Source of the DNA: Variovorax sp. HW608 | GTDB taxonomy: Bacteria > Pseudomonadota > Gammaproteobacteria > Burkholderiales > Burkholderiaceae_C | Length of the DNA: 64,000 nt | Direction: 5' to 3' | Assembly (NCBI RefSeq): GCF_900090195.1 | Contig: NZ_LT607803.1 | Coordinates: 868,001-932,000 of the forward strand | In this document: piece by piece, positions 59,917 to 64,000 of the stretch | Layout of the letters: each line of letters begins with the position of its first letter | Position numbering within the stretch: the stretch's first letter is position 1 | Made by a program: the position numbers and the translations under genes | The notes under the pieces: generated by a model | Database searches by the model: none | Seen by the model: the letters and a program-made list of their open reading frames with translations, nothing else | What the model was told of the DNA's origin: nothing

Positions 59917-62231
59917 TTCGCTTCCTCGCGTTCGGCCAGAACCCGCAGCACCGCATCCCATGAGATCGGCAGCTGGTTGATGACGATTGCCGCGTCGAGC
60001 GCGTCCTCGACCGCAGCTGCGAAGACCGCTGGCGGTGCGTTCGGGCCGCTTTCGCCGGTGCCCTTGATGCCAAGCGGGTTCTCCTGGCTCGGGAAGGACT
60101 GGTGTTCGATCTCTATCCGGGGAACATCGGCTGCGCGCGGGACGTAGTAGTTCATCAACGAGCCCGTCAGCACCTGGCCTTGCGAGTCGTACAAGTGCTG
60201 CTCGCCCAGCGCGATCCCGAGACCTTGGGCGAAGCCCCCGTGAATCTGCCCATCGACCACGGCCGGATTGATTGGCAATCCGCAATCGTGCGCGAAGACG
60301 TACTTCAGAACGATGGGACGCCCCGTGTCGCGGTCGATCTCGACCACCGCCATGTTGACACCGGCCGACCAGGTCACGGTCCTGGGATAGAAGGTGGCGA
60401 ACGCCGAAAGTGCACCGCCTCCGATCTCTCTCATCACCGGATGGCGAAGGGCCGCCGCACCGAGCTGCGCAAGCGTGATGGATCGTTCGGTGCCGCGGAC
60501 CAGAGCCACACCCTGCATGTAGTCGATGTCGGTGGCCGAAACGCCGAGGATCCCGGCCGCAAGGGTCTTCACCTTCTCGAGCAGGCTTTCACACGCCAGG
60601 TGTGCCGCATTCCCCACATTGACAGCCGTGCGGCTGGCATTGGCACCGAAGCTCATCGGGAGTAGATCCGTATCCCCGTTGCGCACGCGAACGCGGTGCA
60701 TCGGGAGGTCGAGAGCGTCCGCACACACTTGCGCAATCGTGGTCTCATGGCTTTGTCCCTGCGTATTCACGCCGATGAGAACCGTGACGCTGCCGTCCTG
60801 TTCGACCTTGACCTCTGCCGATTCGCAAGGTCCGATGCCGCCACCTTCGACGTAGCTCGAAATCCCGATGCCGACCATGCGACCCTCAGCCTTCAGCGCC
60901 TTCTGCTTCTCGCGCCAGCCCCAGTAGTCGAGCCGCTGAGAAGCGACCTCAAGGAGACGGCCGAAATCCGTGTCCCGGTACTCGACGGGATGGTTGTCGC
61001 GGTAGATCAATCCATTGCGATACGGCAGATCGTCCACCGAAACCAGATTTCTCTGCCTCACCACCAACGGATCCACGTCGATGCGCCGCGCGATCGCATC
61101 GAGCACCCTGTCCATCGTGAACGTCGCCTCCACACGCCCGGCGCCACGGTAGGGGCTGCAGGGCGAGGTGTTGGTCGAGAGCGCCTCGGCATGGAGACGG
61201 ATGGCCGGCACCTTGTAGTGCGTCGTGAGGTGATTCACGGTGTTGGACGGCAACATCATGTTGAAGTGGTTGTGCGCGCCGACCTCCTTGATCAGCCGCA
61301 GATCAAGCGCGCGGATGAGACCGTCGCTCGAGAACCCGACCTTCAACCAATGCTTCTGCCGCCCGTTGTGGTTGGCCGCCAGCATGTGCTCCAGGCGCGT
61401 TTCCGCCCAACGAAGCGGCAGCGCCAACTTCATGCTCGCCATGCATATGAGGATCTCCTCCGGCGTGGTTCGTCCCTTGAGCCCGAAGCTGCCGCCGACA
61501 TCCTGGCTTTGCACCCGCACTTGCTCCTCTCGCAGCGCGAGCATTCGCGCAATCGCGGAGCGCAGCATGTAGGGCGTCTGATTCGTGGACCTCACGCTGA
61601 GCGTTCGCGTGACGGCATCCCAGTTCGCAGCGCACCCGCGGCACTCGATCGCCATCGACTTGAGACTCTGGAACTCGAGCTCCATGTCGATGACGTGTTC
61701 GGCGCGAGCCAATGCCTTGTCGACTTCGCCCGCCTCGTGCGCCATTCTTCCAACGATGTTCGAATGACCAGCATGGGCCTCGGGCCCGCCCGGCTGCTGC
61801 ACGCTCTCCCAGGTGGCGACCGGCAGGTCCTCGTACTCGATCTCGACCAGCGCGGCCGCATCGACTCCCAGGTAGGGATCGTACGAAACGACCATCGCAA
61901 TGGGCTCGCCAATGTGCGCGACGTCGAAGGAAAGGAGCCGCTGCGCAGCCGGCTCGAAAGTCGTCCCGTACGGCAACTGCGCACCGGGTGGATTCACGCC
62001 GGCCGGCAGGATCTGGTCGAGCTCGGGCCAACTGTCCGGGGTCACCACCTCGACCACGCCGAGGCACTCGCGCGCGGCCGTCGCATCGATGCGTTTGATC
62101 CTCGCGTGGGCGTGCTCGCTGCGCACGAACGTCACGTAGCCCATTCCAGGCCACTGTGTGTCCTCGACGTACAAGCCTGCACCGGTCACCAACCGGCGAT
62201 CCTCCTGTCTGAGAACCGAGTCACCGAACAT
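59913..62231 (-). CDS. Molybdenum hydroxylase large subunit (CODH-like, form II type)
   Basis: 772 residues from the ATG at 62231 (TTGGAGTCGG site). The molybdopterin-cytosine dinucleotide regions are present: SQDVGGSFGLKGRTTPEE and PYRGAGRVEATFTMDRV (about residues 360-366 for PYRGAGR), the signature of the form II group. True CO dehydrogenases carry AYRCSFR, so CO oxidation is not indicated. The catalytic glutamate is E727 in KGTGESGPN. The enzyme hydroxylates an aromatic or N-heterocyclic carbon with water as oxygen source. It heads the catabolic operon. Confidence 0.92.
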   Translation of the reverse strand: MFGDSVLRQEDRRLVTGAGLYVEDTQWPGMGYVTFVRSEHAHARIKRIDATAARECLGVVEVVTPDSWPELDQILPAGVNPPGAQLPYGTTFEPAAQRLLSFDVAHIGEPIAMVVSYDPYLGVDAAALVEIEYEDLPVATWESVQQPGGPEAHAGHSNIVGRMAHEAGEVDKALARAEHVIDMELEFQSLKSMAIECRGCAANWDAVTRTLSVRSTNQTPYMLRSAIARMLALREEQVRVQSQDVGGSFGLKGRTTPEEILICMASMKLALPLRWAETRLEHMLAANHNGRQKHWLKVGFSSDGLIRALDLRLIKEVGAHNHFNMMLPSNTVNHLTTHYKVPAIRLHAEALSTNTSPCSPYRGAGRVEATFTMDRVLDAIARRIDVDPLVVRQRNLVSVDDLPYRNGLIYRDNHPVEYRDTDFGRLLEVASQRLDYWGWREKQKALKAEGRMVGIGISSYVEGGGIGPCESAEVKVEQDGSVTVLIGVNTQGQSHETTIAQVCADALDLPMHRVRVRNGDTDLLPMSFGANASRTAVNVGNAAHLACESLLEKVKTLAAGILGVSATDIDYMQGVALVRGTERSITLAQLGAAALRHPVMREIGGGALSAFATFYPRTVTWSAGVNMAVVEIDRDTGRPIVLKYVFAHDCGLPINPAVVDGQIHGGFAQGLGIALGEQHLYDSQGQVLTGSLMNYYVPRAADVPRIEIEHQSFPSQENPLGIKGTGESGPNAPPAVFAAAVEDALDAAIVINQLPISWDAVLRVLAEREEAK

Positions 62232-62239
62232 CGAACCGA

Positions 62240-62462
62240 CTCCAATGATCCGCGAGCGGATCACCTGACTCTTGGCGGTGGGCCAGAGCGTCGTTGATGG
62301 GGATCCCGACGAACAGTCCCGGCCGCGCGAGCCGCATCTCCATCATGGGCACGAGACTTTGCCCGCCCGCGAGCAGCCTGACATCGCCCCATGTTCGCGG
62401 AGCAGTTCCAGCGCCAGAGATTCGCTCTCGGCGCGAACGTAGTTGAACGGGGCCGTTTTCAT
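62240..62462 (-). pseudogene. Remnant of a second CoxM-type gene with a frameshift
   Basis: From the ATG at 62462 the frame reads MKTAPFNYVRAESE..., then in a neighbouring frame it continues GDVRLLAGGQSLVPMMEMRL, the CoxM core. The switch sits at a four-G run near 62390; one missing G would restore a continuous GGDVRLLAG. After RPGLFVGIP the similarity ends. About 70 of roughly 290 residues remain. It is immediately upstream of coxL and could have been the natural first gene of an ancestral coxMLS or coxM duplicate. Confidence 0.65.
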
Positions 62463-62504
62463 GCGTCGGCATCATGATGAGCGGGGCACGTTCAGGCAAC
62501 GGAA

Positions 62505-62528
62505 ATATTCTCATTGAGCGTGAGATAT
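62505..62528. promoter_or_regulatory. Candidate LysR-box between coxL remnant and LysR gene
   Basis: TCTCA-N7-TGAGA (62509-62525) in an A/T-rich setting, flanked by ATAT on each side, with T-N11-A character. It lies 44 bases before the LysR ATG and about 275 bases before the coxL start, in the divergent control region. Assignment by position only. Confidence 0.45.
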
Positions 62529-62571
62529 AGTCACTCGACCGGACAGGAGACCCTTCCCACAATTCGGAACA

Positions 62572-63504
62572 ATGATGAGGAGACTCCCACCATTGAATGC
62601 CGTGCGCGCGTTCGAAGTCGCTGCCAAGTACGAGAGCTTTACCAGGGCGGCGGAGGAACTCAACGTCACGCACGGCGCAGTCAGCAGGCAGGTTGCGCTG
62701 CTGGAGGAATGGTTCGGCCGGCCGCTGTTTCGTCGAGCTTCTTCGAAGTTGACCTTGACGGACGCCGGCCGCAGCTATCTTCCCGAGGTCACGGCCGCGC
62801 TGGATCGGCTGGCGCTTGCCTCGATGTACGTCCTCGAGCAGGCCGCACCGAGAAGTTTGCGGGTGAGCGCGCCGCCCACGTTCACGATGCGATGGCTGAT
62901 CGCACGGATGTCCGGATTCCAGAGGCGCCGGCCGGACGCGGAGATCCGCATGATGACCTCGCTGGAAAGACCCAATTTTCAATCGAATTTGTACGACGTC
63001 GCGATCCGCGGCGCACACGAGCCACCCGGCGACTGCGGCTCGGTTCGATTCATGTGCGAGTACATCCTGCCGATCTGCCATCCCGACTTGGCGGAAGACG
63101 GCCAGTTGCGTGCGCCGCAGGACATAGCACGACACACGGTCATCAGCTACGCCACTGAACCTTATGCCTGGAGCGAATGGCTGCAAACGGCAGGCGCCCC
63201 CGACGTGCAGCCGAAGCAATCCCTGAAGTTCGAGCAGATGTACTTCGCCCTGCAGGCGGCGTGCGAAGGCCTCGGCCTGGTCCTCGTGCCGCTCTTCCTG
63301 GTGCTCGATGACATCATCGCAGGCAAGCTGTGCGCACCCTTCGGAGCCCTGGGCGTGAAACGCCGCAACTACTACGCGAGCTACTCCGAATCCTCCGAAG
63401 CGTACCCGGCAGTCACCCAGTTCTGCGAATGGCTTCAGAGTGAAGGCGCCGCCACGGAGCGCTCGATCGACGAGTGGGCAAGGTCCCAGGGCTGGGAGCT
63501 TTGA
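62572..63504 (+). CDS. LysR-family regulator (GcvA-like)
   Basis: 310 residues; two consecutive ATG codons (62572 and 62575) are possible starts. GcvA-like helix-turn-helix: NAVRAFEVAAKYESFTRAAE, THGAVSRQVALLEEW, then the effector domain (about 95-300), with FRRASSKLTLTDAG linking. It is divergent from the molybdenum hydroxylase operon and is the obvious candidate activator of it. The C-terminal half ends in a tryptophan-rich tail (WARSQGWEL). Confidence 0.88.
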   Translation: MMRRLPPLNAVRAFEVAAKYESFTRAAEELNVTHGAVSRQVALLEEWFGRPLFRRASSKLTLTDAGRSYLPEVTAALDRLALASMYVLEQAAPRSLRVSAPPTFTMRWLIARMSGFQRRRPDAEIRMMTSLERPNFQSNLYDVAIRGAHEPPGDCGSVRFMCEYILPICHPDLAEDGQLRAPQDIARHTVISYATEPYAWSEWLQTAGAPDVQPKQSLKFEQMYFALQAACEGLGLVLVPLFLVLDDIIAGKLCAPFGALGVKRRNYYASYSESSEAYPAVTQFCEWLQSEGAATERSIDEWARSQGWEL

Positions 63505-63510
63505 ATCCAT

Positions 63511-64000
63511 CTAGGCCTTCGCGGCGATACCGCCGAAGCAGATGAATTTCGTCTCCACGTAGTCTTCGATGCCGTACTTCGAGCCTTCCCGTCCGAACCC
63601 GGATTCCTTGATCCCACCGAACGGTGCGAGTTCGGTCGAGAGCGTGCCTTCATTGACACCGACCATTCCGACTTCCAGCGCCTCGGCCACGCGCCACGCG
63701 CGGCCCACATCCCGAGAGTAGAAGTAGCCCGCGAGGCCGTACGGGGTGTCGTTGGCCTGGGCGATGACTTCGGCCTCGTCGACAAAGCGCTGCAGCGGTG
63801 CCACGGGTCCGAAGATCTCTTCCTGGCTCATCCGCATCTGGGATGTGACGCCAGTGAGAACCGTCGGCCGGTAGTAGAGCCCGCCGAGTTCGTGTCCTCC
63901 TCCACCGGTGGCGACCCGCGCGCCAGCCGCCGTGGCTTCCTCGACAAGTGCCTTCACCTTGTCCAAGGCCGCACGGTTGATCAGCGGGCCCTGCTGCGTT
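63511..64000 (-). CDS. Aldehyde dehydrogenase (succinate-semialdehyde dehydrogenase type), 3' part
   Basis: The frame is open to the window edge, where it reads QQGPLINRAALDK, so the N-terminal two thirds are outside. Visible features: YYRPTVLTGVTSQMRMSQEE, the EIFGPVAPLQRF segment with catalytic-domain E, NDTPYGLAGYFYSRD and FGGIKESGFGREGSKYGIED. The pattern (FGGIKESGFGREGS) is that of NAD(P)-dependent succinate-semialdehyde and related dehydrogenases. It converges on the LysR gene and may belong to the same catabolic island. Confidence 0.92.
   Translation of the reverse strand, partial: TQQGPLINRAALDKVKALVEEATAAGARVATGGGGHELGGLYYRPTVLTGVTSQMRMSQEEIFGPVAPLQRFVDEAEVIAQANDTPYGLAGYFYSRDVGRAWRVAEALEVGMVGVNEGTLSTELAPFGGIKESGFGREGSKYGIEDYVETKFICFGGIAAKA

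Noticed and set aside
59913..62231. Large subunit called as true aerobic CO dehydrogenase
   Set aside because: The active-site loop is PYRGAGR and not the CO-specific AYRCSFR, and the operon context is organic catabolism.
60696..62297. Long plus-strand frame (533 codons) opposite coxL
   Set aside because: Antisense shadow of the molybdenum hydroxylase gene, rich in R, H and D with no recognised domain.
1..64000. tRNA, rRNA, CRISPR arrays and intact insertion sequences
   Set aside because: No cloverleaf, ribosomal RNA stretch, regularly spaced repeat or transposase frame was recognised on either strand. Degraded ones cannot be excluded by eye.

Overview
High-GC bacterial DNA, almost certainly from a soil or rhizosphere betaproteobacterium of the Burkholderiales, most like Comamonadaceae (Variovorax and relatives). 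This is inferred from gene content, not from a search: two intact Bug-type solute receptors plus one remnant, an AcdS/AcdR ACC-deaminase pair, a nagIKL-type gentisate block, CODH-family molybdenum hydroxylase genes and many LysR/MarR/TetR regulators. No rRNA, tRNA, CRISPR array, intact insertion sequence or replication origin was seen. Both ends cut genes: a ribosome hibernation factor on the left and an aldehyde dehydrogenase on the right.

Layout. 1-6.7 kb: hibernation factor tail, metallophosphoesterase, small cytochrome c, Bug receptor, acdS with divergent acdR, an acyl-CoA dehydrogenase-like protein without its C-terminal domain, and a MocR regulator. 6.65-12 kb: cydABX (cytochrome bd oxidase) transcribed away from diheme and triheme c-type cytochrome genes and a small membrane protein. 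12-17.4 kb: a glutathione S-transferase gene broken by one TGA codon, then a complete sugar-type ABC importer. 17.6-30.9 kb: a class A penicillin-binding protein, a SLOG protein, a membrane methyltransferase, an NAD(P)-dependent reductase with a divergent XRE/MmyB regulator, a receiver-only response regulator, a truncated crotonase, an ABC1-family kinase and helical partner, and an XRE-M16 peptidase pair. 31.5-35.3 kb: a TauD-like dioxygenase with a BKACE enzyme, and a phosphoethanolamine transferase-like protein. 35.6-40.8 kb: MarR and the gentisate operon, ending in a beheaded aromatic-acid transporter, then an NTF2-like protein and an isochorismatase-family hydrolase. 41.2-46.2 kb: LysR with a divergent block of metallo-beta-lactamase lipoprotein, FAD oxidase and exported Ig-like protein. 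46.5-50 kb: crotonase, type-2 3-hydroxyacyl-CoA dehydrogenase, a thiolase stub, and a phospholipase D-like lipoprotein.

50.1-62.5 kb is the most striking region: eleven genes on the minus strand, mostly overlapping or a few bases apart. They encode a three-subunit molybdenum hydroxylase, a Tat-type Bug receptor, an SDR, two alpha/beta hydrolases, a TetR regulator, an MhpA-like FAD monooxygenase, a VOC (extradiol-dioxygenase-like) protein and a FAH-family hydrolase, with a divergent LysR gene at the head. Together they read as a catabolic pathway for an unidentified aromatic or N-heteroaromatic compound: uptake, ring hydroxylation by the molybdenum enzyme and flavin monooxygenase, ring cleavage by the VOC protein, and C-C or ester hydrolysis by the hydrolases. 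The substrate cannot be read from the sequence.

A second theme is recent rearrangement. At least six genes survive only as fragments (30.3, 35.6, 39.4, 48.3 and 62.2 kb, and the crotonase at 24.9 kb), several ending within a few bases of an oppositely oriented intact gene. This looks like accessory DNA assembled by repeated recombination.
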